A DNA stretch of 64,000 bases from Mesostigma viride (Eukaryota > Streptophyta > Mesostigmatophyceae > Mesostigmatales > Mesostigmataceae): assembly GCA_009746045.1 (NCBI GenBank), contig RPFO01000213.1:8428814-8492813 (forward strand). Reading direction: 5' to 3'. This document shows positions 47,744 through 59,218 of this stretch, piece by piece. The notes beneath the pieces were generated by a model. The model was not told where the DNA came from. It was given only the letters and a program-made list of their open reading frames with translations, and did no database searches. The position numbers were made by a program, and so were the translations under genes. The stretch's first letter is position 1. Every line of letters begins with the position of its first letter.

Positions 47744-50700
47744 TTACGACTCGGTGCCCGGCACCGGGAAGACGATGACATCGCCAGGGCGGATGTCCTT
47801 GGGGTTCTTGATTTTGTTGTGCTTGCAGACGGCTGCCACAGTCACGCCCTGGTTCTTGTACTGGTGACAACAACACACAGGCACAAAACAAGCAAGATAA
47901 TGGGCAGGTGGGGAGGGAATGTCAGTGCACATCTTACCAAGCGCTCAACCACCCCACCCTGTTTCATGAAGTACGCACGCATCACAAACAAACCGGTGCC
48001 TATATAAATCCCACGCTCTTGCCCAGCCCACCCCCTTGCCCCCATTCCCCTACAGCCACACACGCAGGCAAAGGGCAAGACTTTATCAGCAGACCCTGTG
48101 TTGATGTCAGCCTCACCACCGTAATCGCTGAAAACATTATTGCGATGAACTGCTTACAAATGACCCCCATGTATCGAAAAACCAGGGCTTCATTTGGGCT
48201 CGAAATCAGTATCGGAAGATACAACTAGACCTCGGTGTCATATCCTCACGCCATATAAAACATGCCGAGCGGTAAATCTTACGGCCTTCCTCGACTTGCC
48301 TCGTAGAACATCATCTTGGAGCATGATATGGGCCCATATGCTGAATCAACGTCATTTCAGCCAGTGCGGAAGATGGTAAGTAGAAACCCTGTGTGACGAC
48401 TGCCTCCCAAGCCCACCCAATCTAAGCAAGGGGCGACTACTGCTGCTGCACCCTCCCTCACAAGTCATGCGGCGTGGCAGCGCTGCTTATCTGTGACCAT
48501 GCGCAGCGGACATCTCGAAGAAACGAGAATAGAATCCACTACATGACACATGCAATTTCGGGTACCATGCAGAGTTTCCACTGCAGTGTACAGGATGGCC
48601 ATACATGCGTGCTGGCCATTGACCACCCCACCACCACAACAGCTGCGTGGCCACGGACGCGACCTTCCTTCCAGCAGGAGCAGCAGCACAGTGACCGTGT
48701 CTGATCAACAGAGACAACGAACTTGCATGAGGAGGCCCGCCCTGGCATCCTCTAGAAAACCCATGAGACCCTGTCAAGGTAAAAAAGAAATGCACTTGCC
48801 AGGTGGCCCAGCGAATGGACAGCGGATGAAGTCTGTCTCATGCATGACGCCATGGCATGAGATGCTTCATCTCTTGCGAGCAACAGATGCACGGCCTGAT
48901 CCCACCGTGCACAGCATTCGGTCCCAAGAGAGCACGGCGTTGAGGCCTTGACCTTAAAAGGGCATGGCCTCCAGAGTTTCGTCCAACAAGGGCACGGCAT
49001 GGCGCACGCACCTTGCGGTATACGAGGTCATACAAGGTCTCCGCGTCCTTGACCTGCACGTGCGTCCAGGAGGGGGGGGGTGGAAAGCACAGGGCGAGAG
49101 GGCACAACGTATTGGGGAATGACCAACTAGGGCAGGTTGTAGTGCGGCATGAGACATTGGGCCATTATATCTGAGGACATGATATAGAGTGGCATGGTAC
49201 AATGGGGCATGACATACTAGCTAATTGGCAACCCATCCACAAACCCAATCAGGCTAATTTTCCTCTTCAGAAATGACTAGATATCACAGGGCCTTGGGAT
49301 GCTCGAGCTGCCCATAGCCCCACCCAAGAACTGATCATGTGCGCGCTGGACATTGGTGGGCCCATGAGAGACAGGGGGCCTGTAAACCTGCACAGCCAAG
49401 CTTGGAGTTGGCAACGGGGATCCACCCCCGGGCACTAAGAGCAAGGCAACCACTGTTGGGGCCCATACAGGGTTTTGGTTTTCAAACTCATAGCCCATGG
49501 CAGGTGGTCGTTAAGGAAGTAGGCCAGTGGGTTTCATGGCATGCAACACCCCCCTCCCATCATGCATGCTTCTTCAAAGCCATTGAAGGCAGCAGCCATG
49601 CAGTGCGCTTAGCCACTGTCGCTCGGCCTATGATAGCACCTGCAGCGAGGTAGCATTTTGATTATTGAAGGGGCCTCCTTCAAACTACGACATACGAGCG
49701 CACGAATACACGTGTGCGCATTTCGCTCTCGCACAGGCAGTCGTTGCGATAGTCAACATCCACTACCACCACAGCTGTACCCATTTAACTGTAACAGTAG
49801 GTTCTGCCGCTCCCATGATGCCAGATCAGAAAATGGAGGGCGCTGGCAGGTCTTGACAGAGCCCATGCAGGGTATGGGGACTTTGGGTTGCATTGGAAAT
49901 TTTTCACGAGGTCAGCAAGGGCTTGCCAGGCGCAAGTTCCCAGGTGGCTGGATTACAAACTTACAGCACCAGTCATTCGCTCAGCTCGTACCCCCAGACG
50001 AATGGCTATGGAAAATCTTGATACCTAGGTGGCCATAGTCAACCATGCAGCCCTAAGTAGCTACTGTCATGCAAGTAAGTGTTATGATGGATCTTGGCTG
50101 AAACGAAATCATATCGCTCAGCCCACCTCTTTAGGATACTTGGAGGACCACGAGCTACTAGTTACTAGGATCCACGTAGCTGTGAGCAAAATCTTTAAAA
50201 TGTTAAAAATGGAATCAAGCTGTCCATGCTCCATCGCCAGGTGCCGGCAGATGCATAGCTTGCGGGAAAGAGTCCTAGACCAGCATTCTATAAGGTCCTG
50301 ACCAGTATCCATATAAAATTGCGTGAGGGGGTGCTATACCAAGATCGTTGTACAAGTACCATCTGCCGAAGGCTTGGCATGCATGTTGCTTTCCGGTGTT
50401 ACAAGCCATTTGGGGACGGTTTGAGGCTTTACGCAAATAAATTTTTTATAGCAAGAAAGGCAGTGCCTATGCAACGGGGCAAATGACGCGACTCCACCAC
50501 AATTCGTGATCTAAGGGATCCGGGGCTAATGGCATGGTCTTCTTATCCCTTCTCATCCTCTCAAAGCATGCTGTCTGTTCTCAGAGCCTAACTATGCAGA
50601 CATTTGGCAAGGATGAGCAGCCAGTCTGATCGGGCTGTAAAGCCGCTGACCGAAATGCTCGTCTCCCTTGATGCATAAAGGCCAAGGTCTGAAGAGAGGC

Positions 50701-51317
50701 GCTAAGGAAAAGCTATCAGTTGCCAGCTAGATAGACAACGCCCAAATATGACAAACGAGGGCACACTGGCAGACTAGCCAGGGCCTGCCGTGCCACACTT
50801 GCCTACAGTGATAGAATGGGGCGCGGGAAAAAGACGGTGCGACATACGAAGGGGGGGGCGTGCAGATGGAGGAAAGCAACATAAAGTATTATATCATGCA
50901 TTACCGCGTTGAGCTAGAACAGCCAAGTCAAATACTTCGCACATCCAAGCCCCCTGACACGTGCAGACATGAAGAAAACTTCGACCTTCTTTTGCCATTG
51001 TGGTGATCACGAGACCGACGCTGATATGCCAGCCAGAAAACCAGTGACTATCGACATTACAGGTGCCGGGGACTCACCGTATGCTCGACGGGTTTAACCT
51101 CCCGCTTGAAAAATCCCCCTCCTCTAGCAGCAGGCTTCTTCTCATCAGTGGCGCGGGAAGCCTCGGTTGTTGTGCTCTTACCAGCACTTGCCTGCGACTT
51201 TTGGTTGACATAGTAGACTGCGCTCCCAGCCAAAACTACGCCGCTGACTACCAACGGCAAATTTTGTTTCAGAGCAGCCAATCCGCTCTCCTTCAAGCCT
51301 GGCGGTAATTTATCCAT
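47744..51317 (-). CDS. Small membrane-anchored LysM-domain protein, three exons
   Basis: Assembled from splice sites: exon 1 51,317-51,078 (donor GTGAGT), exon 2 49,053-49,012 (acceptor GTGCAG, donor GTGCGT), exon 3 47,860-47,744 (acceptor CACCAG). All junctions are phase 0 and give 132 residues. Residues 1-19 are short and polar, 20-37 (LPLVVSGVVLAGSAVYYV) form one membrane segment, and 38-79 are a charged Ser/Thr/Lys linker. The LysM domain (about 79-128) reads HTVKDAETLYDLVYRK, then YKNQGVTVAAVCKHNKIKNP, then KDIRPGDVIVFPVP, matching the LysM pattern throughout. The start has ACCATGG context; an in-frame ATG at 51,422 is possible but less likely. LysM domains bind N-acetylglucosamine polymers; the ligand, topology and compartment here are unknown. 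Divergent from glutamine synthetase. Introns are 2.0 and 1.15 kb. Confidence 0.85.
47861..49011 (-). other. Intron 2 of the LysM gene
   Basis: Begins GTGCGTGCGCC and ends CACCAG on the minus strand. No gene or recognisable repeat found inside; small frames on both strands look random. Confidence 0.7.
49054..51077 (-). other. Intron 1 of the LysM gene
   Basis: Begins GTGAGTCCCC and ends CGTGCAG. About 2 kb; I see no exon-like conserved frame, although a small extra exon cannot be excluded by eye. Confidence 0.7.
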
Positions 51318-51679
51318 GGTTAAGTGAAGTTGTTTTATGCTCCCCTCACGTAAATTGCCTTGGGCGCGCTCTGATGGGTAGGCAAAGAATGAAGAAGATG
51401 CTTTCCAAACTTGCAGATTCACAGACTTTCATCATGCTCACGATAACGTACATTTTCGGGGTCTCGATTGCATGGAGGATCGCGGTTACCGTTGGCCAGC
51501 TGTGCGCAGCGCATCGATCAACGGACCTTTCCGCACATGCCAGGCACGGCTGCATGCAAACCGATGGAGACGGCGGGGGCCACAGCCCACAGGCAAGCCT
51601 AACACTACTTCCAGGGCAAGCCTAGCACTTTCAGGGCGACCAGGGGACCCACGTTTTTCTCGTCCTGTCCGTTACAGGA

Positions 51680-51700
51680 CTGTACTGTACTGTACTGTAC
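51680..51700. repeat. Microsatellite (CTGTA)n
   Basis: Four copies of TGTAC in a row directly before the inverted-repeat element. Confidence 0.9.
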
Positions 51701-51716
51701 AGCTGGTACCTACAGT

Positions 51717-52047
51717 CATTATCGCTTTAAGTTGCGTTTCTTACGGTTGCGTTACCAGGTTAAGTTGCGACGCCGGTAAGTTTGGCGCCATGTACCTCAC
51801 CGCCCACCTTTCGGTAATTATCTGGCCGGAATAATGGACTTCGGGCGACTTGATGCTGCAGCTGGTTCGGGCTTGACGAGAGCTGTCCATTGCCGTACAG
51901 TATACTGTAGAAGTCCGTCAGAGGAGGAGGGGCTGGGCTGCTAGCCTACATTCTATCGTTAAGGTTACATACCCGCATTAAGTTGCGTTACCGTTTCAAG
52001 TTGCGGCGCCAGGTTTTAGGCGGCGATCGCAACTTAAAGCGGTAATG
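51717..52047. mobile_element. MITE-like element with AAGTTGCG termini
   Basis: Ends TCATTATCGCTTTAAGTTGC and the inverted GCAACTTAAAGCGGTAATGA (one mismatch over 20 bp). The motif AAGTTGCG recurs inside at 51,763, 51,979 and 51,998. Flanks GTACCTACAG (51,706) and GTACCTGTAG (52,051) may be an imperfect target duplication. No ORF. Confidence 0.6.
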
Positions 52048-52215
52048 ATTGTACCTGTAGGCTGTAGCACTTCTACCGTACAGTAAGCAGCATAAAGCTC
52101 CCATTCAGCTCACAGAGCAGGACGGGACAACACACAGAAAGGCTCAGAAAGGTCCCGTGGCAGAAAGGCCCTGGCGCCGGCTACTGTACGGGGCTACGGG
52201 CTGCCTCTTGTTGTT

Positions 52216-52288
52216 GTTGTTGTTGTTGTTGCCCACGCCGCAGCCTTTTCTAAATCTCTGCTGCGGCGTGGGCAACAACAACAACAAC
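52216..52288. repeat. Perfect inverted repeat, 28-bp arms
   Basis: Left arm 52,216-52,243 (GTT repeats then GCCCACGCCGCAG) pairs with right arm 52,261-52,288 (CTGCGGCGTGGGC then AAC repeats) around a 17-base loop. A diverged third half-copy follows at about 52,315-52,340. Confidence 0.9.
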
Positions 52289-52396
52289 CCCGTAACAACA
52301 GATTCTCTGCTGCCATGTGCGGGGTGGGCAACAATAACGCAGTCCAAATCTAACCACCGGTAAACAACAACAACAATGCACATCTATCCCACCCAT

Positions 52397-52506
52397 TTAC
52401 TCTCCCAACGTTTTACGACCGTCAGATGGGTGAATCTGACGGACGGACGGACAACTGCATGTTCCCATCAGCTGCTATCTACAGTGCCGTAAGCGGAACC
52501 GCCCAC

Positions 52507-52560
<54 letters not shown>

Positions 52561-52656
52561 GCAACAACAACAGCAACAACGCAACCCTATTCCGCTCGCT
52601 TACTCTCCCAACGTTTTACGACCGTCAGATGGGTGAATCTGACGGACGGACGGACA
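52397..52656 (+). repeat. 57-bp direct repeats flanking a CAA microsatellite
   Basis: TTACTCTCCCAACGTTTTAC to GACGGACGGACGGACA occurs at 52,397-52,453 and 52,600-52,656; between them lies a (CAA)n tract at 52,507-52,580 with a few CAG interruptions. Confidence 0.92.
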
Positions 52657-52668
52657 GGTACACCCGAG

Positions 52669-52797
52669 AACCGCACAGATGTAGCCGAAATCCGCACAGA
52701 TGTAGCCGAAAACCGCACAGATGTAGCCGAAAAACCGCACAGATGTAGCCGAAAACCGCACAGATGTAGCCGAAAAACCGCACAGATGTAGCCGAAT
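52669..52797 (+). repeat. 21-bp tandem repeat, six copies
   Basis: Six copies of CCGCACAGATGTAGCCGAAA spaced 21 or 22 bases apart; the extra A alternates with position, so frames are not kept. Confidence 0.93.
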
Positions 52798-53025
52798 AGC
52801 CTTGTCCAGTGGAAGTGGAGGCCAAGGAGGCTCGCAGTCCTCCCAGAGCCCTGTCCAGTGGCCCGACATGCTGCATGCTGCATGCTGTCGAATCGCCTGG
52901 AGTACCGCACATGCTACATGGACCGGCTTGCTGCGGCGCGCCAGGAGGATTTGGAGCCGTCGGATGGGGAGGAGTTGCCCCAACGCAAGGGGCGACGAAA
53001 AAACGGGAATAAATAGGGCGCACAC

Positions 53026-53489
53026 CGTACACCCCTCGCATTGGTAAGTATATTAAATAATTATGAGGCTGGGCGCCGGCCAGCTGCAAGCGATAAATAA
53101 AACAAAAGAATTTTAATTAACTAATTCCCGAGTGTACTGACCTGTAGTTTTTGAAGCTACCAAACAAATAAAGAAAGTGTAAATAAATAATTTGACTGCC
53201 AAGAGCGCTTCTTTTGCGGTAAAAAACAAAGAAATATTAAATCTCTGGCTGAAAAATGTGCTTTTACTAGCCGTAAGAGCAGTGCATCCAGGCTGAGTTA
53301 TACAAAACAAACAAAGAATGATTAAATTTCGCAGCCGGTTTAACGGTTGTTCGGTAACCAAACAAACAAACTAATAATTAATTAATTGGGCGGACACAGT
53401 AGCACTTTCAACCAATAAAACGCTAATGTCTAATTCCGAAGGGCCTTTTGGCTGAACTGAATTAAAACTACCAATGCGAGGGGTGTACG
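53026..53489. mobile_element. MITE-like element with 21-bp perfect inverted ends
   Basis: The ends CGTACACCCCTCGCATTGGT(A) at 53,026-53,046 and its exact complement at 53,469-53,489. The 420-bp interior is AT-rich with diverged repeats of CCAAACAAACAAA and contains AATTAATTAATT at 53,376. No ORF. The target duplication is not clear. Confidence 0.65.
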
Positions 53490-54263
53490 TTGTGTAGGTG
53501 ATGTTGTTGGGCGTAATGGACGAGAACTACTGGTCTTGAAATAAAACTTGCGTCCCGGTAGGCCGCCGGCCGGACTGGTCCACTCTGTACGTTTTAGTGT
53601 TTGCTAGCGTCCGCGTTCCTCCGGCAGGTTGCCGGCCGGACTCGTAGTTTTTGCTAACATCCCTAATGTGTACACATAATACAAAACATGGTTCGAACAG
53701 TCGATGAACAACACAAAGTATGGGACCCGGGCCCTAACAATGACACCCCCAGCCCACTGGAAGTCTTCCATGCACTCATGGGCATGAACCAGGTCTTTAC
53801 ACTTATGCCGGATGACGATATACGAAGGCAAAATGAAAAAAGTTAAAACGTTAGCCGCCGACAATCTGGAGCGTCCGATGATGGATCCAACGGGCGCGAT
53901 AAACATCTACAGTACACTGGCTACCTTGGTCGCAGGGCGCGCCTTATTAATGCGGGCACCCCAATTTAGGCATAACTAGGCATTTCAGGCTATTTTTGGC
54001 ATACCTGGGTCACCTTAACTGTTATATGGAAATAAACTAACACCCATTTCACCGGAAAACAACAACAACAACGACCTGGATCCCGACGCGACGCGCGCCC
54101 GAGCCGGTCTTTCCAGTAGCCTGAGTGACCGTTCGATTTTCTGAAGGGCCGACGTGCTGGCGCCCCGGCGTCGCTCCAGCGGAAAGCGGCACACAGACGC
54201 CCTTATCGGCTTACGCACTGCAGCACGTTCCTCCTGACTTGCCGTGCAGCAGCTCCTTTCGCT

Positions 54264-57200
54264 ATGGCTGCCACCATGATTTCCTCAGTGCGCACAGTGG
54301 CAGGACTTTCGGCTCCGGCCGCTGCCGCTAAGGCTGTGGCCTCTTCCGCCGAGAAGCCAGCTGCCTTCTCCAATGTTGCCCCCAAGGTGCTGTTTCAAAC
54401 ATTGCCAATTGATTTTCTTCGTTTCCAAGTCTGGATAGGGCGCCTTAATGGCAGTGAGCACATTCGTCGAAGAAATAGCTGGCTCAGCGTCTCGCTAGAG
54501 CGATGTTTGAAAAATGTATGCGGTTTCTCGGCTTGTTTTCCTCTGGGCCGCAGGCCGGATTCGCTGGCAAGGCTGCCCTCCGTAGCTCATTCGTCGGCGC
54601 CGCCGTGTCGAAGTCCTCCAGCAAGGCCGTTGTGCAGGCAAAGGCGGTAAGAATGGTGACAAGTAGTTTTCTTTCTTATGTTCTGCCAGTGTATGATAAT
54701 GATTTGGTAAGCTTTCAGCCTGTAATGCTGACTCGAACGTGGCTCCTCCCGCCTGCCTGCATTTTGGAACTCGCTTTGCAGACCAAGCGCACCGAGGTCG
54801 TCGCCACCATGCAGAAGCTGGAGTATATCTGGTAGGTAGTCACGGCCGTTGCAGGGATGAAACTGCTGCTGTCAGGTGGCTGCTTGGAAATGTCCAAAGG
54901 AATTTGCCGCTGCAGTGCCTATCTGGAGCCAGGACCGGAAGTCTTTGCTTTTATACCTTGTTGGTTCAATCAGCCGCACCGAAACTTCCGCTGACGTCGT
55001 GGCATTTCGTGGCTTAAAGCCAAGCAGCTAACGCTGATGGCATGACCCTGCTTGCTCGTTCAGGTCTGATGGACGTGAGGGCTCTAAGGGTCTTAAGTTC
55101 AACGAGATGCGCTCCAAGACCAAGGTCCTGCAGACCCCTGTCGCCGCTGGCAACATCAAGGACTTGCCAGAGTGGTCTTTTGATGGATCCAGGTTAGTGA
55201 GCAATGCAGTGTCTAGGCGTGGTGACATGCGTATCTTTTGATACGGGGCTATCTCCCACAAAAGGATCTTCTTGCCTTTCTGTGCGGCTTTCACTGTAGA
55301 CTGAGAATTGTAGGCTTGACGTGTGGTCCCTGCCTTGCCCACTTACGTGCATCGCCCCTTGCAACTACTGTCTCTTCGTGCCTTAACCCACTTCGCCTCC
55401 TTATATGTGTGTCTCCTGCATCAACCCCCTATACCGTTGTCACATAGCTTGTCCAGCTCACATTTTGTCTTGCCCTTCACCTGATTCTCTTCTTCTTTCT
55501 TTTTTTCTTCTTCTCTTTCCCTCGCAGCACGGGCCAGGCCGAGGGCAACAACTCCGACTGCATCCTGCGCCCCGTGTGTTCGGTCCCTGACCCGATACGT
55601 GGTGCCCCCCACCTGCTGGTGCTTTGTGACGTGCTGAGCCCCGATGGTGAGCCGCACCCCTCCAACACACGCGCTAAGCTGGCCGCGATCATCGACGAGA
55701 AGGTCAAGGCGCACGACTGCTGGTTCGGTATCGAGCAGGTGAGCTGATGGAGACAGGCGAATGTGTGTGTATGTCAATTAATGTACAGTTTGGTATCAAG
55801 CAATGTGAGTTATGTGTTTTTCTTTGGGTCTGGTTTGGGTAGGTGTGTCATAGGCACCAGATTTACGAGAGAAACTTGGAAGTGTTTTTATTTCAGTACA
55901 AGCAGGGGAACCACGGTCACCCAAGATAGTTTCGCGCCGTATTTTGGAGGTGTGTCGGCCCATCCTCATGTTGTCTTGGGTTCAGGGCAGCCTCATGTTA
56001 TGGCAGCATACGGGTACAGCTTGCTGTGAATTCTATTGACGGCGGGGAATGTAACCATGGTGCAGCAAGGCCTGGAATGGGTATGCGGTATCTTTTGCGC
56101 GAGCTTGAGTGGTTGTCTGTTGTTACAGGCGTTCGATGTCTTTTTATTACCATTGCACCACTAATATTTTTTTAACTTAGGGGCTCAGGTCCATCCTTCA
56201 GTTTATGCACAGGAGCAAGCTGCTTCAGGTGTTAGTCCAGCGATGTACTGCACTGCAGCAGTCTTGTATCGAGCAGGGGGCAGTTCTGATAAGTATGTTG
56301 CATGACAATCTTTGCATGATAAGCCCATCGAGTAGGTATGTTCGGCATTGATGGCCATGAATGGAGGTCCTAAAATCTGTATTCGTTGTGTTTTTTAGGG
56401 TTTCCCTAGTTGTTTATTGTATACGTCAATGTTTTCCGTTTTTTTTTTTTTTTTTTTTTTTCGCCTTGCCATGTTGTAAGCAGCGTCTGTCATGATCGTA
56501 CCTGCGTTACGTGGAAGGCCAGGTCTTTGGCTGTCGTCGCCGTGACCTGCCTGCTTTCTTTCAAATATGCTTCCATGGTTTGAACTCACCATGGCCGCAT
56601 TCCCTTTGGCGTGCTGTCCTGCCGTCCCGAATTGCCCCATGTGCTGGCGATTGTGCAACTCCCAGGAGTACACGCTGCTGGAGAAGGATGGCACCCGCAT
56701 CTTTGGCTGGCCCCAGGGTGGCTACCCTGACCCCCAGGGACCCTTCTATTGCGGTGTGGGTCTTGAGTCCGCCTACGGCCGCCCGCTCGTTGAGGCCCAC
56801 ATGGATGCCTGCATCAAGGTATGTTGTGTCTAGACCCTTCACCCTAGTACCCCAAACCTTACAAAAGTAGATGTGGTGGTGCTGTAACAGGTGGTAAAAG
56901 TAATTTGCTGCTCATTCCTTAATTCCGCTCAGGCCATGTTTGGGATTGCTTTCCACCAGATGCGTTGTCGTATGGCGTGGCCTTTACCTTGGATGTGGAT
57001 GTTGGACTGGGTCATAGTTTATGAATATTGATGAGGCATGAAGTGCGGCACAGTGCAACTAATCCATTTACTGCCTTGTGTCAGCATCCCTTCATGCGTG
57101 AATGTTCGGGTCTAGCCATGCGATGAATCTGTCTGATTGTACTTTAGGCAGCAGGCACAACCAGTGATTGCCCAAATCTACCTACGGACCAGCCCATGGA

Positions 57201-58536
57201 CCTGTTCACTCTACCATGTCATCCTCGCCCATCTTCCAGTGTCTGTAACCTCCAAATTTCTAACCTTAGATCCATTGCCCTTGCCCCATAACCCCCCCCC
57301 CCCCCCCTGCAGGCGGGCCTGACCATCTCGGGTATCAACGCCGAGGTGCTGCCTGGCCAGTGGGAGTTCCAGATTGGACCAACTGGCCCCCTGGAGACTG
57401 GTGACCAGCTCATGCTTGCCCGCTGGCTGCTGTACCGGATCGGCGAGGACTTTGGTGCCACGGCGACCTTGGACCCGAAGCCCCAGGCGGGTGACTGGAA
57501 CGGCACGGGTGCGCACACCAACTTCTCCACCAAGGAGATGCGTGTGCCCGGCGGCATGGCCCCGATCGAGCAGGCGATCGAGAAGCTGTCCAAGCGCCAC
57601 TATGAGCACATCTCGCAGTACGGAACTGGCAACGAGCGCCGCCTCACGGGCAAGCATGAGACCGCCAGCATCAACACCTTCAAGTGAGCTCTCTCGCCCA
57701 CTTTTGCTCTTTTTCGCTCTCGCTCTTGCACACACATAGTGGATGCATTTGGTATGGTTGATATGTTGATGTTTATAGCCTGGCCGCATCCTGTGTGAAC
57801 ATGATACACATTTCCATCACCATTCATCTTCATCATCCTGAATGACTCGAACACGCGGACAAGATAACGGCAGGCTCGAGCTACCATGGTCTGGATTCTC
57901 CCGATTTCTGGCCTGCGCTGGTTGTCTCCTTGATGTTTACATGTCTGGACCTCTTGGGTCTTCAATGTGCATAGCTTAATTCTGGCTTTGCCAGGCAACT
58001 TGTCTGGTGGTTTTTGTAGTAGAGTTCCCAAAAGGTTGGGCGGTTGCTGTTGCATTGCTCGCAGTATGGGTTGCACGCTGCGATCCTGCTTTGCCTGGAT
58101 CTGCCGTAGGTTATCTTTGTGAGGACCCTGCTTTGCGTGGGTTGTGTGACAAGTTGGGTGTCAGAGCTTTTGACACCAATTGTGGCTATTTGCTGGAAGA
58201 TGATGGCACACATTGCTCTGAATCTGGTTGACAGAAATCTTGTTCTGGCATCCAGAGTTGCGTTAGAAGTAGGAATGAAGGATGTTAGAGTGGCATGCGG
58301 GTAGCTCTACATGCCGTGGGCTTTGAAGAACTGACAACTTCCTGGAATTTTCTTGTATTGCGCGCGGCTCCCTTCCTCCCTGCAGGTCTGGTGTCGCTGA
58401 CCGTGGTGCCTCCATCCGTATCCCCCTGCCGGTCCAGCTCAAGGGCTATGGCTACTTGGAGGACCGCCGCCCGGCCGCCAACGTCGACCCCTACATTGTT
58501 TGCCGTCTGCTGATCCAGACTTGCCTGCTGATGTAA
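54264..58536 (+). CDS. GLN2-like: Glutamine synthetase, type II, probably plastid, eight exons
   Basis: Exons: 54,264-54,386; 54,554-54,646; 54,782-54,831; 55,064-55,192; 55,528-55,738; 56,666-56,818; 57,313-57,683; 58,386-58,536. All introns are GT-AG and the phases close to 426 codons plus stop. Catalyses ATP-dependent ligation of ammonium to glutamate, the entry step of nitrogen assimilation. Residues 1-72 (exons 1-2) are rich in Ala, Ser, Val and Lys with few acids, a plausible transit peptide. Core landmarks: [39 protein letters not shown] (199-207, metal-binding glutamates), [13 protein letters not shown] (222-234), [22 protein letters not shown] (316-327, ATP region), [11 protein letters not shown] and RGASIRIP. 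The length resembles plant plastid GS2. The C-terminus ends [13 protein letters not shown] rather than the common TTILW. Plastid location is inference from the leader. Confidence 0.97.
56439..56461 (+). repeat. Run of 23 T in glutamine synthetase intron 5
   Basis: Homopolymer inside the 927-bp intron, about 200 bases before exon 6. Confidence 0.9.
57803..57932 (+). mobile_element. 5'-truncated tail of the reverse transcriptase element in intron 7
   Basis: About 130 bp (GATACACATTTCCATCACC to CTGCGCTGGTTGTCTC) match the 3' end of the element whose copies lie at 34,589 and 40,815 (those on the opposite strand), at roughly 95%. It ends at the same terminal GTTGTCTC-TTG. Only the 3' end is present, as expected for an abortive insertion. 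A target duplication is not obvious. Confidence 0.85.
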
Positions 58537-58725
58537 ATTGCAGGCAGCTGCTGTGCTAACTTCTCTAGGCCTCTTGCCGTGTCAAGGGCCTGACTGATGT
58601 TGTATTGTGTCCTTTTGATATCAGCTGCCTGCAGCCCACGCTGCAGCCTGAAGTGATACTTTTACTTTTGATGGTGGCGCAGATTTCATGAAACTATCTT
58701 TTGCGCATGGTTTGTTGGCTGGGTT

Positions 58726-58849
58726 TGTAACCTGGGTACAACAGTCATCTGTCTGGGCCTTAATAATCCCATGCATGTCGTAGAAGTGCATTAGTCACTA
58801 GAGTGGGACATCCCATTTCCGGGCCCATGGTCTTGGGAGTGAATTGTAA
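58726..58849 (+). promoter_or_regulatory. Candidate polyadenylation signals of glutamine synthetase
   Basis: TGTAA, the usual green-algal signal, occurs at 58,726-58,730 and 58,845-58,849, about 190 and 310 bases after the stop codon. Which is used cannot be told. Confidence 0.4.
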
Positions 58850-59013
58850 AGATGTAGATGCCGGTTGTATCATATTTTTTAGTAAATAAAACTTTCCACC
58901 AGAAAGTGCCCTCAGTCAGCCACGTGGTGTTCGCTGTTGTCGCTCCAAAATTGACAACCAGTGTAGTCCAGAATATTAGTTTGAAGATTGGAAAACATAT
59001 GCCAAGCACACAT

Positions 59014-59181
59014 ACTTTTGCGGATGACTGTAGGTGTCAGTTGGCGATGCCTTAGGATCCGGAAACGTCCGTCCTATAGTCAGCAAAATTGGTGGGAGAG
59101 GTCCCCAGTTCGATTCCGACCTGGATTCTTTTGCAGATCGCATTTTCCGCGGACCGGCACTGAACGCAAATTAATTAATTA
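59014..59181 (+). mobile_element. tRNA-related SINE, same family as 39,067
   Basis: Head ACTTTTGCGGATGACTGTAG, B-box-like GTTCGATTCC at 59,108-59,117, then CCGCGGACCGGCACTGAACG. It stops before the GGTTTTCACC 3' part of the other copies and continues into TTAATTAATTA (59,171-59,181), which abuts the 3' end of a LINE relic. Confidence 0.8.
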
Positions 59182-59218
59182 GACTCGTGCTCCCGGTGGG
59201 GAGTCACGGAGCATTAAC

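Larger units (their letters stand above)
51318..54263. other. Divergent intergenic region between LysM and glutamine synthetase genes
   Basis: Must hold both promoters. Content is mainly repetitive: a 5-bp microsatellite, two inverted-repeat elements, a long hairpin, a CAA tract with flanking direct repeats and a 21-bp tandem repeat (listed separately). A minus-strand frame at 53,906-53,604 (100 codons) is unrecognised and probably random. The 200 bp before the ATG at 54,264 is the likely 5' leader. Confidence 0.6.

Noticed and set aside
53604-53906. 100-codon minus-strand frame upstream of glutamine synthetase
   Set aside because: No recognisable domain, repeat-rich flanks and no supporting splice context.
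59021-59120. tRNA gene suggested by GTTCGATTCC
   Set aside because: No acceptor stem or proper A box at the right distance; the repeat copies at 39,067-39,601 show that it is a SINE.
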